Shown: piece by piece, positions 44,701-56,096 of the stretch
Layout: every line of letters starts with the position of its first letter
Position numbering within the stretch: the stretch's first letter is position 1
NCBI RefSeq assembly: GCF_004000275.1
Contig: NZ_RCIP01000002.1
Coordinates: 310,283-374,282 of the forward strand
Reading direction: 5' to 3'
DNA length: 64,000 bases
From: Saccharospirillum alexandrii
GTDB taxonomy: Bacteria; Pseudomonadota; Gammaproteobacteria; Pseudomonadales; Natronospirillaceae
Made by a program: the position numbers and the translations under genes
Notes under the pieces: model-generated
Seen by the model: only the letters and a program-made list of their open reading frames with translations
What the model was told of the DNA's origin: nothing
Databases searched by the model: none

Positions 44701-47286
44701 CACAACCTGAAAAACATCGACGTGACTCTGCCACGCGATAAGCTGACCGTGATCTCCGGCGTCAGTGGCAGCGGCAAAAGCACCCTGGCGTTCGACCTGA
44801 TCTTTGGCGAAGGCCAGCGCCGCTATCTGGAATCCCTGAATGCTTATGCGCGCCAGTTTGTGCAACCGGCATCACGCCCGGACGTGGACGCCATTTATGG
44901 GATTCCACCGGCTGTGGCCATCGAGCAACGCACCAGCCGCGGCGGGCGTAAAAGCACGCTGGGCACCCTGACTGAAATCTACCACTACCTGCGCCTGCTC
45001 TATGTGAAGCTCGGCACCCAGCATTGCCCGGATTGCGATGTTCCCATCGAACCGCAAACCCCAACCGCCATTCTGGCCCGCATCCAGAAAGACTTTCGCG
45101 ACCAGGCCGTTACCTTGCTCGCACCCATGGTGGTTGCGCGCAAAGGCATTTACCGGGAGCTGGCGGAATGGGCGGCTGGGCGCGGCTATACCCAGTTGCG
45201 AGTAGATGGAACCTACCAACCAACGGACAACTGGCCACAACTGGACCGATACAAAGAACACGATATTGAACTGCCACTGCTAGAGATCACCGTAACACCC
45301 AAAAACGAACGCGCCCTGACGGAAGGGCTTGAGCAGGCTCTGAGCCTTGGCAACGGACTGGTGATCATTGCTCCGAACAAAGCCAGCAGGGCCAGCAAAA
45401 AGAATGATCGCCTGTTCTCCACCCAGCGCGCCTGTCCCAGCTGCGGCACCGGCTTTGATGAACTGGACCCGCGCCTGTTCTCCTACAACTCCAAGCACGG
45501 CTGGTGCACCACCTGTTTTGGCACCGGCAGCCTGATAAAAGGCTTCGACGAAGAGCAAAGCGGCGAAGAAAATACCTGGCAACCAGAAGACGACGCCCTT
45601 ACCGAAAAAGCCTGCTCCAGTTGCGAGGGCCAACGCCTGAACCCCACCGCCCTGGCTGTGCGCTTTCGCGACCGCTCAATAGCCGACCTGGCCGCCTTGC
45701 CGGTAGATGCTGCAGAGCAATGGTTCGACAAACTGACGCTCAATACTAAAGAACAGGCCATTGCCCGCGATCTGCTCACGGAAATGCACAGCCGTTTGCA
45801 GTTCCTGCAAAAAGTTGGGTTGAACTACCTGAGCCTGGACCGCGCTGCGCCGACCTTAAGCGGCGGCGAAGCCCAGCGCATTCGTCTGGCCGCGCAGTTG
45901 GGCTCAAGCCTGCAGGGCGTTTGCTATGTTCTGGATGAACCCACCATCGGTCTGCACACCCGGGATAACCGCAAACTCATTGAAACGCTGCGTGAACTGC
46001 AGCAACAGGGCAACACCGTGGTCGTGGTCGAACACGATGAAGACACCATTCGCGAAGCTGACCACTTGATAGACATGGGGCCTCGCGCCGGCGTGAACGG
46101 CGGCGAAGTCGTCGCCCACGGCACGCTGAAACAAATCATGAGCAACAAACGGTCACTCACCGGTCAGATGCTCTCACAACCCTTGCGCCACCCCATGCCG
46201 GATTTGCGCAACGCCAGCATGCGTCAACTTTGGGAACCGGAAAGCCTGCACATCCATGGCGCCAAACAGAACAACCTGCGCGACATTGATGTCAGCGTTC
46301 CATTGCGTCAACTGGTCGCGGTCACCGGCGTTAGCGGCAGCGGAAAAAGCACCCTGATACGCGGTGTGCTCTACCCCAATCTGAAGCAGGCCATCGCCAA
46401 CCAGACTAAAAAAAGCAAAGCCAAGCTCCGCTGGCAGGGCGCGGATAAGATAACAGGTTGGGAAAGCATCGACCGCATTCTGGAGGTCGACCAGACCCCT
46501 ATCGGCAAAACACCCCGTTCCTGCCCGGCCACCTACATCGGCATTTGGGACAGCATTCGCAAACTCTTTGCCGGCACCGTCGATGCCCGCTTGCGCGGCT
46601 ACACCCCGGCCCGTTTCTCATTCAATGCGGGCGACGGCCGCTGCGATGCCTGCGGCGGCCAGGGCGAACAGAAAATCGAAATGAACTTCCTGCCCGACGT
46701 ACGCGTACCCTGCGACGTCTGCCATGGCTGGCGCTTCAACGATGAAACCCTCAGCGTCACCTACAAGGGCAAACACATCGGTGACGTACTGGCGATGAAC
46801 ATCGACGAAGCCGTCGACTTCTTCGCGCCCATCAGCAAAGTCCATCACGCACTGAGCCTGCTCCAGGATGTCGGACTCGGCTACCTGACCCTCGGCCAGC
46901 AAAGCCCAACCCTGAGCGGTGGCGAAGCCCAGCGCATCAAGCTGGTCGCCGAACTGGCCAAGGCCAACATGACCCCGGAAGACAACAAAGGCCGCCGTTC
47001 CCTGCACAACCTTTATGTGCTCGATGAGCCCACTGTGGGGCTGCATATGGCTGACGTGGACAAATTGCTGCGGGTGCTGCACCGGCTGGTCGATGCCGGC
47101 AACTCGGTGCTGGTGATCGAACACAACCTGGATGTGATTGCCGAAGCGGACTGGACCATCGATATGGGACCTGAGGGTGGACAGCATGGCGGGCGGGTTA
47201 TTGCACAGGGCACGCCGGCGACCCTGACAAAGCGCAAACGGTCTTTCACGGGTCAGTACCTGAAAGAGGTTCTGAGTACACCGTAG
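41701..47286 (+). CDS. Tandem double-length UvrA
   Basis: The ~1861-residue protein is two UvrA-like halves in one chain, about twice the usual ~940. There are four Walker A motifs GVSGSGKST (near 37, 650, 1020, 1543) and four LSGGE signatures (near 496, 848, 1385, 1737), each with its own DEP Walker B. Zinc-type Cys pairs occur in both halves ('CPTCQGNG', 'CDACGGQG'). The second half has a more canonical UvrB-binding region ('LAPMVVARKGIYRELAEW'); in the first it is shorter. UvrA scans DNA for damage as a dimer; here one chain could form the dimer unit by itself. ATG at 41701 is chosen; 41677 (GTG) and 41713 also possible. Confidence 0.88.
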   Translation: MPNPMPHDTLRLRGARQNNLKNLDLDIPLGELVVVTGVSGSGKSTLAFDTIYAEGQRRYVETFSTYARQFLDRMDKPAVDSIEGIPPAIAIEQSNTVRTSRSTVGTMTELNDYLKLLFARLAHLYCQSCGREVVSDTPQSIVSALYRDGSAGQRLMVCIPLHVPERLSDDEVSQLLNQQGYARIHRREGDRVEVVQDRLKLTEDNRSRLTEAVETALRYGKGHVLVYPMDDARETGKPERFSSHHHCAQCDIDYPEPSPSQFSFNSPIGACDSCRGFGRIIGVDYGLVIPDERKSLKGGAIKPIQTPAYEEVQRDLMRYAKKRGIPIDTPWAELGDDHKAWVIEGEGDWDQGVWYGVQEFFNWLESKAYKMHIRVLLSKYRSYTSCPSCNGARLKPASLWWRVGSLKAAEQALAGQPRFVPAGSKLKHDTFQHLPGLNIADMMQLPLSRCANFFEQLANTDTDEPTQLLLTEIRSRLGYLCEVGLDYLTLDRQSRTLSGGEVQRINLTTALGTSLVNTLFVLDEPSTGLHPRDIQRLVTVLHRLRDADNSLLVVEHDPQVILAADRILDIGPGPGKAGGNIEFFGTPKALFRRKNNLTARYLNGTDQVSTAPVATSQTTESAIVINGAREHNLKNIDVRIPLGQLVCLTGVSGSGKSTLMRQILYPAILKHQGEQTEAPGAHDSIDGLEHINRVVMVDQSPIGKTTRSTPATYVGAFDTIRKRFVATPLAKERGYTPGTFSFNSGQGRCPTCQGNGFEHVEMQFLSDVYLRCPDCNGKRFRDEILEVKLLPGSTDTARSNAVSIADVLAMTVAEALDFFKDETDIQRSLQPLADVGLNYLQLGQAVPTLSGGEAQRLKLAGHLATTGTKGKEREHTLFLFDEPTTGLHFADIATLMAAFRQLQAAGHSLLVIEHNLDVMRASDWLIDIGPEGGDAGGDLLVTGTPAQVMTSNTGYTALALQDYELSLAQGDKGVAEIAATYSARVKQSADNTIRVHHAREHNLKNIDVTLPRDKLTVISGVSGSGKSTLAFDLIFGEGQRRYLESLNAYARQFVQPASRPDVDAIYGIPPAVAIEQRTSRGGRKSTLGTLTEIYHYLRLLYVKLGTQHCPDCDVPIEPQTPTAILARIQKDFRDQAVTLLAPMVVARKGIYRELAEWAAGRGYTQLRVDGTYQPTDNWPQLDRYKEHDIELPLLEITVTPKNERALTEGLEQALSLGNGLVIIAPNKASRASKKNDRLFSTQRACPSCGTGFDELDPRLFSYNSKHGWCTTCFGTGSLIKGFDEEQSGEENTWQPEDDALTEKACSSCEGQRLNPTALAVRFRDRSIADLAALPVDAAEQWFDKLTLNTKEQAIARDLLTEMHSRLQFLQKVGLNYLSLDRAAPTLSGGEAQRIRLAAQLGSSLQGVCYVLDEPTIGLHTRDNRKLIETLRELQQQGNTVVVVEHDEDTIREADHLIDMGPRAGVNGGEVVAHGTLKQIMSNKRSLTGQMLSQPLRHPMPDLRNASMRQLWEPESLHIHGAKQNNLRDIDVSVPLRQLVAVTGVSGSGKSTLIRGVLYPNLKQAIANQTKKSKAKLRWQGADKITGWESIDRILEVDQTPIGKTPRSCPATYIGIWDSIRKLFAGTVDARLRGYTPARFSFNAGDGRCDACGGQGEQKIEMNFLPDVRVPCDVCHGWRFNDETLSVTYKGKHIGDVLAMNIDEAVDFFAPISKVHHALSLLQDVGLGYLTLGQQSPTLSGGEAQRIKLVAELAKANMTPEDNKGRRSLHNLYVLDEPTVGLHMADVDKLLRVLHRLVDAGNSVLVIEHNLDVIAEADWTIDMGPEGGQHGGRVIAQGTPATLTKRKRSFTGQYLKEVLSTP

Positions 47287-47336
47287 CACGTGATCGGATT
47301 AATTCTTGGTGATGGGTGCTGACGCGCCCATTTGCC

Positions 47337-47389
47337 AAAACGAACATTAACGAAAATTATTTTGACATTTTCGAAAACAAATTTAGACT
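47337..47389 (+). promoter_or_regulatory. glpD promoter with GlpR-like sites
   Basis: TTGACA (47362-47367) and TAGACT (47384-47389), 16 bp apart, form a promoter. AACGAACATTAACGAAAAT on its left and TTTTCGAAAA within it resemble half-sites of the DeoR-family regulator GlpR. Confidence 0.5.
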
Positions 47390-47424
47390 AACGCTCATCG
47401 ATCACCCTCTTTCGTGGAGCGACC

Positions 47425-48996
47425 ATGTCTGTGCCCAACCCTGCTGCAACCAACCAAGCCGCCAACGTTCAACCCTGGAACCGGGACGATCATCTGGACC
47501 GTCTGAGCGAGGCGGAAGTGGATGTACTGGTGATTGGCGGTGGCGCCAGTGGTGCCGGGGTTTTGCTGGATGCGCTCAGCCGCGGGTTGACGGCCGCACT
47601 GGTGGACCGCCAGGATTTTATGGCGGGTACCTCCAGTCGCTCCACCAAGCTGATCCACGGTGGGGTTCGTTATCTGGAACAAGCATTCAAAGGGCTCGAT
47701 TACGGCAAGTATCAGCTGGTGCGAGAGGCACTGGCCGAACGCAAACGCATGCTGTCGATGGCACCGCACCTGGCCTGGCCACTGACGCTCATTACCCCGG
47801 TTAAAAGCCTGATTGGCCTGCCCTACTACCGGTTCGGCCTGGGTTTGTACGACGTGTTGTCTGGCTCACAGCGCCTGGGGAAATCACGCATTGAAAGCAC
47901 CGCCGAGATGAAACGAGCCTGCCCCAGCCTCGACATCAAGCCCCTTAAAGGAGGCGTCAGTTACATGGACGGTCAGTTCGACGATGCGCGGTTTGGCATC
48001 GCCATGGTGCGTTCAGCTGTTGAACAGGGCGGTGCTGTTGCCAACCACGTCGAAGTAAACGAACTGCTCAAGCACGACGACGGCACCGTCGCTGGTGCAC
48101 GTTGCACCGACCTGCTGGGCAAGCGGTCACTGACCATCCGCGCCAAAGCGGTGGTCAACTGCACTGGCCCCTGGACAGACACGCTGCGCCTGCAGGCCGA
48201 CCCGGACGCCAAACCGCTGATGACCGTCTCCAGCGGCATTCACGTGGTGCTGAACAAGACCCTGCTGCCCGAAGGCCGCGGTATTCTGATTCCTGAGACT
48301 GACGATGGCCGGGTATTGTTCATGCTGCCCTGGCTGGGTAAAACACTGGTTGGCACCACCGACGATCCGGCCGAACTCAGCGACCGGCCCGAAGCGAGCC
48401 AGTCTGAAGTCGACTACATCATCAAGCACATCAACGAATGGCTCGACGAGCCCGTCAGCCACAGTGACATCAGCGCCACTTTCTCGGGTTTGCGGCCTTT
48501 GGTCTCCGACCCGGACGAAAGCTCCACCTCGGGGCTGACCCGCGATCACGTGGTTCTGCAAGACAACGGCCTGTTCAGCCTGACCGGCGGCAAATGGACC
48601 ACCTGGCGTCGCATGGCCGAAGACTGCATGGACATCGTGGTTAAAACCAAAGGCCTGACCGCCAGGGCCTGTCAAACTCAGGAACTGCGTCTGCCAGGCG
48701 CCAATGGCGACAAAACCGCCGCCGAAGCCGCGTTAAAAGACCTGCCGGAAGACATCGCCGACTACTTGTGGCAAGCCTATGGCGACCGGGCTCACCTGGT
48801 GTTGGCAGAAGGCTCCCCCGAGCGGCTCGTGAGTGATGCGCCTTACATTGACGCGGAACTGGCTTGGGCGATGCGCTATGAAGGCGCCTGCAAGGCCGAG
48901 GATGTACTGTATCGGAGGCTCAGGGTTGGCATGCTCGACGAGCAGGCCAAAGACCAGATTGGTACCCGGTTGCAGCAACTGGTAAACGCCGCCTGA
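47425..48996 (+). CDS. glpD: Aerobic glycerol-3-phosphate dehydrogenase
   Basis: The 523-residue flavoprotein has the FAD loop 'DVLVIGGGASGAG' near residue 33, 'GTSSRSTKLIHGGVRYLEQ' near 73, and a C-terminal DAO_C domain. It oxidises glycerol-3-phosphate to DHAP at the membrane and passes electrons to quinone. TGGAG precedes the ATG. No other glp gene is adjacent. Confidence 0.92.
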   Translation: MSVPNPAATNQAANVQPWNRDDHLDRLSEAEVDVLVIGGGASGAGVLLDALSRGLTAALVDRQDFMAGTSSRSTKLIHGGVRYLEQAFKGLDYGKYQLVREALAERKRMLSMAPHLAWPLTLITPVKSLIGLPYYRFGLGLYDVLSGSQRLGKSRIESTAEMKRACPSLDIKPLKGGVSYMDGQFDDARFGIAMVRSAVEQGGAVANHVEVNELLKHDDGTVAGARCTDLLGKRSLTIRAKAVVNCTGPWTDTLRLQADPDAKPLMTVSSGIHVVLNKTLLPEGRGILIPETDDGRVLFMLPWLGKTLVGTTDDPAELSDRPEASQSEVDYIIKHINEWLDEPVSHSDISATFSGLRPLVSDPDESSTSGLTRDHVVLQDNGLFSLTGGKWTTWRRMAEDCMDIVVKTKGLTARACQTQELRLPGANGDKTAAEAALKDLPEDIADYLWQAYGDRAHLVLAEGSPERLVSDAPYIDAELAWAMRYEGACKAEDVLYRRLRVGMLDEQAKDQIGTRLQQLVNAA

Positions 48997-49075
48997 GTGC
49001 GACGCAAGGCGGTTTCTCATCGGCCCGGTGACGGGGTACACTATCTATCCGATGTAAACACCGTGACCCGTTACC

Positions 49076-49528
49076 ATGCCTTCAACCCAGGCCATTCTCG
49101 AAAAAGCCAGCCAGCACTGCCAGCAGCGCGGTGAACGGCTGACGCCCAAGCGCAGCCGCATCCTCGAGCTGCTACTGGCCGCCGATGGCCCCAAATCGGC
49201 CTACGACCTGATCAGCGATCATGATCGCACCTATGGCGAAAGCCCGGCCGCCATGTCGGTCTACCGGATGCTGAATTTCCTGGTCGATGCGGGCCTCGCC
49301 CATCGCCTGGCCACCACCAACCAGTTCATGGCTTGTGCGCACATTGCCTGCGACCATGCGCACCGGGTACCGCAATTGCTCATCTGCGATCAGTGCCACC
49401 ATGTTGTAGAAATTGGCCTGGGCTCCGACCTGATGAGCGAGTTGCAACACAGTGCCGACGCCAGTGGTTTTCGCATTGGGTCCACACCGCTTGAAATACA
49501 CGGCCTGTGCAAGCGCTGCCAGCACTGA
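49076..49528 (+). CDS. zur: Fur-family regulator, Zur type
   Basis: The 150-residue protein has a winged helix (about 12-80) and a dimerisation domain. The structural zinc site is two CxxC pairs, Cys104/107 ('CDQC') and Cys145/148 ('CKRC'), and a His/Cys-rich 'CDHAHR' near 92 fits the regulatory site. These match Zur better than Fur. It would repress zinc uptake genes when zinc is plentiful; none is next to it. Confidence 0.8.
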   Translation: MPSTQAILEKASQHCQQRGERLTPKRSRILELLLAADGPKSAYDLISDHDRTYGESPAAMSVYRMLNFLVDAGLAHRLATTNQFMACAHIACDHAHRVPQLLICDQCHHVVEIGLGSDLMSELQHSADASGFRIGSTPLEIHGLCKRCQH

Positions 49529-49675
49529 ATATCAGCTCAGGGCGGCCTGAGACCCAGCGTTCAACTTGCAGTGAGCCCGAATTCCGACTATTGATTATGT
49601 AAAGATGGCTTTGTAAAGCCTGATCAGCAAACGCTGCCCTTCGTTTGTGGCGACTGTTCTAACTGGAGTATCACC

Positions 49676-50584
49676 ATTAAACGCCTACCCCCGCTCAACA
49701 GCCTGAAAAGTTTTGAATCGGCCGCGCGCCTGGGCAGCTTTCAAAAGGCCAGTCAGGAACTGTTCGTGACGCCCTCTGCGGTCAGTCATCAGATCAAATC
49801 ACTGGAGGAATTTCTGGAGGTAGAGCTGTTTATTCGCCAGACCCGGCGCATAGAGCTGACCTCAGCGGGAAAAGACTATCTGCGCACCGTTCAAAAAGCC
49901 CTGTCAGACATTGAACGCGCTACCCAGCGCCTGGTCTCGGCCCATGGCACGGGTGAACTCAATCTCTCGGTTGCCCCCGCCTTTTTGCACCGTTGGCTGC
50001 TACCCCGCATCAGCCGGTTTTACGACACCCACCCCAACATTGAACTGGAACTGTCGGCCTCAACCGGCCTGATCGATTTCGCGCACAGCGATACCGACAT
50101 GGCGGTCTATTTTGGCGACGGCCAGTGGGACAATGTTGAATGCAGTTTCCTGAAGCGCTCGGCGTTAATTCCTGTCTGTACGCCCAGCTTATTGAACAAC
50201 AAGCCCATTCACGTACCTGAAGACATCACCCGCCACACCCTGCTACACGTCAGCAAACGCCCCGATGAATGGCGCGCCTGGTTCGAAGCGGCCGGCACCG
50301 AGTACCGGGAAACCCGCAAGGGCATGTTTCTCTCCAGTGGTCTTTTAACAGCCCAGGCCGCAGCGAGAGGCCTGGGCGTCGCCCTGTCGGACATCAGTTT
50401 GATCAGCGAGGAAATCCAGTCCGGCGAGCTTGTCGCCCCGCTGGATATTCCGCTGGAACTGTCCAAATCCTTTTACCTGGTGTACCGCAAAAACCGGCCA
50501 CTGACCCCGGCGATGAAAGCCTTTCAGGACTGGATCATGGCTGAGATGGCGATAGATGCGCTGAACCCGGGGGCTACTGAATAA
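49676..50584 (+). CDS. LysR-family regulator, GcvA-like, ATT start
   Basis: Translation from the ATT at 49676 gives 302 residues starting (M/I)KRLPPLNSLKSFESAARLG, the exact beginning of GcvA-type LysR regulators. The helix-turn-helix 'FQKASQELFVTPSAVSHQIK' runs through the first ATG-like codon any caller would use (GTG 49766). TGGAG lies 7 nt before the ATT. No in-frame ATG, GTG or TTG exists between the ATT and an upstream stop. The effector domain follows from about 95. Targets unknown. Confidence 0.82.
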   Translation: MKRLPPLNSLKSFESAARLGSFQKASQELFVTPSAVSHQIKSLEEFLEVELFIRQTRRIELTSAGKDYLRTVQKALSDIERATQRLVSAHGTGELNLSVAPAFLHRWLLPRISRFYDTHPNIELELSASTGLIDFAHSDTDMAVYFGDGQWDNVECSFLKRSALIPVCTPSLLNNKPIHVPEDITRHTLLHVSKRPDEWRAWFEAAGTEYRETRKGMFLSSGLLTAQAAARGLGVALSDISLISEEIQSGELVAPLDIPLELSKSFYLVYRKNRPLTPAMKAFQDWIMAEMAIDALNPGATE

Positions 50585-50626
50585 TTCAAACCTCCGAGTT
50601 TGGTTTAGCCTTGATGCCAGGGGTCC

Positions 50627-50717
50627 GTGTCAGGCACCGGGTAACCCTTTCTGGGGCCGGCACTAACCCATCCATGGGCCTAGACTTCCCCAGATAGGGT
50701 TACCCGGCACCTGACAC
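50627..50717. repeat. Dispersed palindromic element, copy D (short)
   Basis: This 91-bp hairpin has outer arms GTGTCAGGCACCGGGTAACC and its complement ending GGCACCTGACAC, with one mismatch inside. The core CCATCCATGG-GCCTAGAC is kept, but about 20 bp holding the second internal hairpin is absent. It lies between convergent LysR and clpB genes, so it may act as a two-way terminator. Both flanks resemble those of copy B. Confidence 0.85.
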
Positions 50718-50764
50718 TCAGTTCATTGGGAACTCTGACTCTTGAGTGTATTCATTGCTCACAC

Positions 50765-53344
<2,580 letters not shown>

Positions 53345-53380
53345 GAGGTACCCTCAATAATCTGTTCAAGTTAGTAGGAA

Positions 53381-53407
53381 AATAGGGGCTAAGCGCTTAA
53401 TAACAAG
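53381..53407 (-). promoter_or_regulatory. Sigma-32-like promoter of clpB
   Basis: On the minus strand CTTGTTA and CCCCTATT are 12 bp apart, close to the sigma-32 consensus. Two copies of the palindrome AAGCGCTT (53391-53398 and 53405-53412) overlap and border the -35 region. Confidence 0.6.
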
Positions 53408-53459
53408 CGCTTGAAATTTGAACAGTTGACCCGGATCAGTTTTTGTTAAAATTTTGGGC

Positions 53460-54197
53460 TCAGGTAGATGGAGTGCTGCGCCATATCACGTTGACCATAC
53501 GCCCCGTGGTGCCATCACGCCGGTAGGAATAGTAATGCTCGGCATCGTTAAAGGTGCAGGCCTGGGTGCGGTAGACGGCGGGGACCCCTGCTTCCTGGAG
53601 CCAAAATTCAGCCAGTTGCGACAAATCAGCCAGCCATTTACCCGGCGAACCAGCCGGTTTGAAACAGCGTTGCGCGCCCGGCCAGTCGGAAAAGGCTTCA
53701 ACCACATCCATGCCGACTTCGAAAGCCTCCGGGCCAATGGCAGGGCCGAGCCCACAGCGCACCCGGGTCGGATCCTTAAATTGCTGCAATGTTTCGCTGA
53801 GAACTCCCGCCGACAACCCCCGCCAGCCAGCATGGGCAATAGCCACCCGGGCACCGTCATCCTGCCAGAAAAACACGGGTAAACAGTCGGCTGTCATCAC
53901 GGCGGCGGCAATACCGGGCTGGGATACTGTGGCAGCATCGGCCTCAGTGCCTTCTGTAGCCGTTTCTGCCTCGACTACCCGGGTACCATGCACCTGAGAC
54001 AGCCAGCAGATATGCTCACAACCAGCCATTTCCGCTAACAGATCGGCCCGGTTCGCTTCCACAGCGGCGGTTGAGTCGCCGACATGATGCGCCTGGTTAT
54101 TGCTGCTGAAAGGGCCCTCGCTGTGCCCGCCCTGGCGAGTCGTCCAGCCCAGTTGCACTGCATTGGGCACCGGCCACAAGGGCCTTTCCATGGTCAT
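53460..54197 (-). CDS. pgeF: PgeF/YfiH laccase-domain protein
   Basis: The 245-residue protein has the family motifs 'MTADCLPVFFWQ' and 'AIAHAGWRGLSAG' with the Cys and His residues of the metal site. This family was named polyphenol oxidase but acts on purine nucleosides and on peptidoglycan-precursor editing. Its place between rluD and clpB is as in E. coli. The start overlaps the rluD stop. Confidence 0.9.
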   Translation of the reverse strand: MTMERPLWPVPNAVQLGWTTRQGGHSEGPFSSNNQAHHVGDSTAAVEANRADLLAEMAGCEHICWLSQVHGTRVVEAETATEGTEADAATVSQPGIAAAVMTADCLPVFFWQDDGARVAIAHAGWRGLSAGVLSETLQQFKDPTRVRCGLGPAIGPEAFEVGMDVVEAFSDWPGAQRCFKPAGSPGKWLADLSQLAEFWLQEAGVPAVYRTQACTFNDAEHYYSYRRDGTTGRMVNVIWRSTPST

Positions 54198-55177
54198 AAT
54201 TCGTCTTCATCCACCTCACCTTCGTGATCCGCCTCAAGCAGCGCCAGCAAATCGAGCATGTCATCGGGTGTGTCGGCTTGCCAGGCCATGCGCTCGCCGG
54301 TACGAGGGTGAATTAATTCAAGTTGTGCGGCATGCAGTGCCTGGCGTTCAAACTGACGCAAGGCTTCCGATACCGCTCGTGTTACGCCCTTGGGGAGGCG
54401 TTTGCGACCGGCATACACCGGATCACCCACTAAAGGATAGCCGATGTGTGCCATGTGCACCCGAATCTGGTGTGTGCGGCCGGTTTCCAGCTTGCATCGA
54501 ATGAAAGTGTGGTTGCGAAAGCGATCGGTGACCCGGTAATGCGTGGTGGCTTCTTTACCGGTAGGCGTCACCGCCATCTTGGTGCGAGCCGTGGCATGTC
54601 GGCCTATCGGCTCATTCACACGACCGCCGCCCGTCATGGTGCCGGTGACCAGCGCCTCGTACTCCCGGCCCATGGTGCGGTCCTGCAGTTGGTTCACCAG
54701 GCTGGTGTGCGCGGCCAGATTCCGGGCGACCACCATCAGGCCGGTGGTGTCTTTATCGATGCGGTGCACAATGCCCGCACGAGGTACCGACTTGAGTTCC
54801 GGATAGCGATACAGCAGGCCGTTCAGCAGGGTACCGCCCGGCGTACCGGCCCCAGGGTGCACGACCAGGCCGGCAGGCTTGTTGATGACGATAAGGTCTT
54901 CGTCTTCATAGACAACATTCAACTCTACGGGTTCAGCTTCCCAACGCTCTTCATCGATCAGAACGGCCTTCAGGCTAAGGGTTTCACCGCCAATCAGTTT
55001 GTCCCGGGGTTTTCGTACCTGGCCATTTACCAGGACTTGACCTTCCTTGATCCATTGCTGAATCCGCGAGCGGGAATACTCGCTGAACAGGCTTGCCGCG
55101 ACCTGATCGAGCCGCTTCTGGCCCATTTCGAGCGGTACTGTTTTGCTGTCTTCCAGCGTCTGGGGGGAATCGGTCAT
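54194..55177 (-). CDS. rluD: 23S rRNA pseudouridine synthase RluD
   Basis: The 327-residue enzyme has an S4 RNA-binding domain (about 20-80) and a pseudouridine synthase domain with 'HRIDKDTTGL'; Asp141 is the catalytic residue. RluD makes pseudouridines in helix 69 of 23S rRNA. It is divergent to bamD, as in E. coli. Confidence 0.93.
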   Translation of the reverse strand: MTDSPQTLEDSKTVPLEMGQKRLDQVAASLFSEYSRSRIQQWIKEGQVLVNGQVRKPRDKLIGGETLSLKAVLIDEERWEAEPVELNVVYEDEDLIVINKPAGLVVHPGAGTPGGTLLNGLLYRYPELKSVPRAGIVHRIDKDTTGLMVVARNLAAHTSLVNQLQDRTMGREYEALVTGTMTGGGRVNEPIGRHATARTKMAVTPTGKEATTHYRVTDRFRNHTFIRCKLETGRTHQIRVHMAHIGYPLVGDPVYAGRKRLPKGVTRAVSEALRQFERQALHAAQLELIHPRTGERMAWQADTPDDMLDLLALLEADHEGEVDEDEL

Positions 55178-55242
55178 TGGAGCCCTTGGGTGCCTGTGGT
55201 TACAATAGCCGCCTATTGTACTTCAAGGGCCGGACCCAACGC

Positions 55243-56085
55243 ATGTTTCACCGTCATTCTGCAACATTCAATTGGCCAGCACTGGTATCGATTCTCCTGC
55301 TTTCCCTGACACTGGGAGGCTGCAGCCTGTTCCAAACCAACAATCAGGAATCCGAGCAGGCGCTCTATGAGCAGGCATCGGGGCATTTGGAGAACCGCAA
55401 CTACACGCTCGCAATCGATACCCTGGAGCAACTGGAGAGCCGCTTTCCATTTGGCCGCTATGCAAAACAGCTGCAACTGGATTTGATGTATGCCCGCTAC
55501 ATGAGCAACGACCACGCCCAGGCCCTGCTCGATGCCGATCGCTTCACACGGTTGAACCCGGACCACCCGAATGTCGACTACGCCTGGTACCTCAGGGGCA
55601 TGAGCTACTACAAGTTGTACGAACAGAACGCGGGTATCACGGGCCGTGGTGACCTCGCCCTGCGTTCTCAAGCTCAGGGTGAAAGTGCGTTTGAAGCGCT
55701 TGGGCAGTTTCTGCAGCGCTTCCCGACCAGCGAGTATCGTGAAGACGCCACCGATACGATGATTATTCTGAAAGACGCCCTGGCCCGTCATGAACTGATT
55801 GTCGCCGACTACTACATGCGTCGTGATGCCTGGGTAGCTGCCGCCGAACGGGCTCAGGTCGTACGCCAGCATTACCCGGGCGTCAGTGCCCAGGGTGATG
55901 CGCTGGTGGTGTTGATTGAATCTTATAACCAGCTCGGCCTGCCGGAAGATCGGGCGCTGGCGCTGGAGGCTCTGCAACGCGACTACCCGGGGCATGCCAC
56001 CCTGGCCAGTGGCGACTACGAATCCCCCTTCCTGCAGCAGGACCGCTGGTGGCTTAAGATTCTGACACTGGGCTTCTTTAGCTAA
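55243..56085 (+). CDS. bamD: Outer-membrane assembly lipoprotein BamD
   Basis: The 280-residue lipoprotein (lipobox LTLGGC, Cys27) has five TPR-like repeats, with 'YEQASGHLENRNYTLAIDTL' and 'ESRFPFGRYAKQLQLDLMYA' in the first two. It is an essential part of the BAM complex that inserts barrel proteins. The frame opens at 55093, but ATG at 55243 gives the lipoprotein signal. Confidence 0.93.
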   Translation: MFHRHSATFNWPALVSILLLSLTLGGCSLFQTNNQESEQALYEQASGHLENRNYTLAIDTLEQLESRFPFGRYAKQLQLDLMYARYMSNDHAQALLDADRFTRLNPDHPNVDYAWYLRGMSYYKLYEQNAGITGRGDLALRSQAQGESAFEALGQFLQRFPTSEYREDATDTMIILKDALARHELIVADYYMRRDAWVAAAERAQVVRQHYPGVSAQGDALVVLIESYNQLGLPEDRALALEALQRDYPGHATLASGDYESPFLQQDRWWLKILTLGFFS

Positions 56086-56096
56086 TGAACAGTGCG

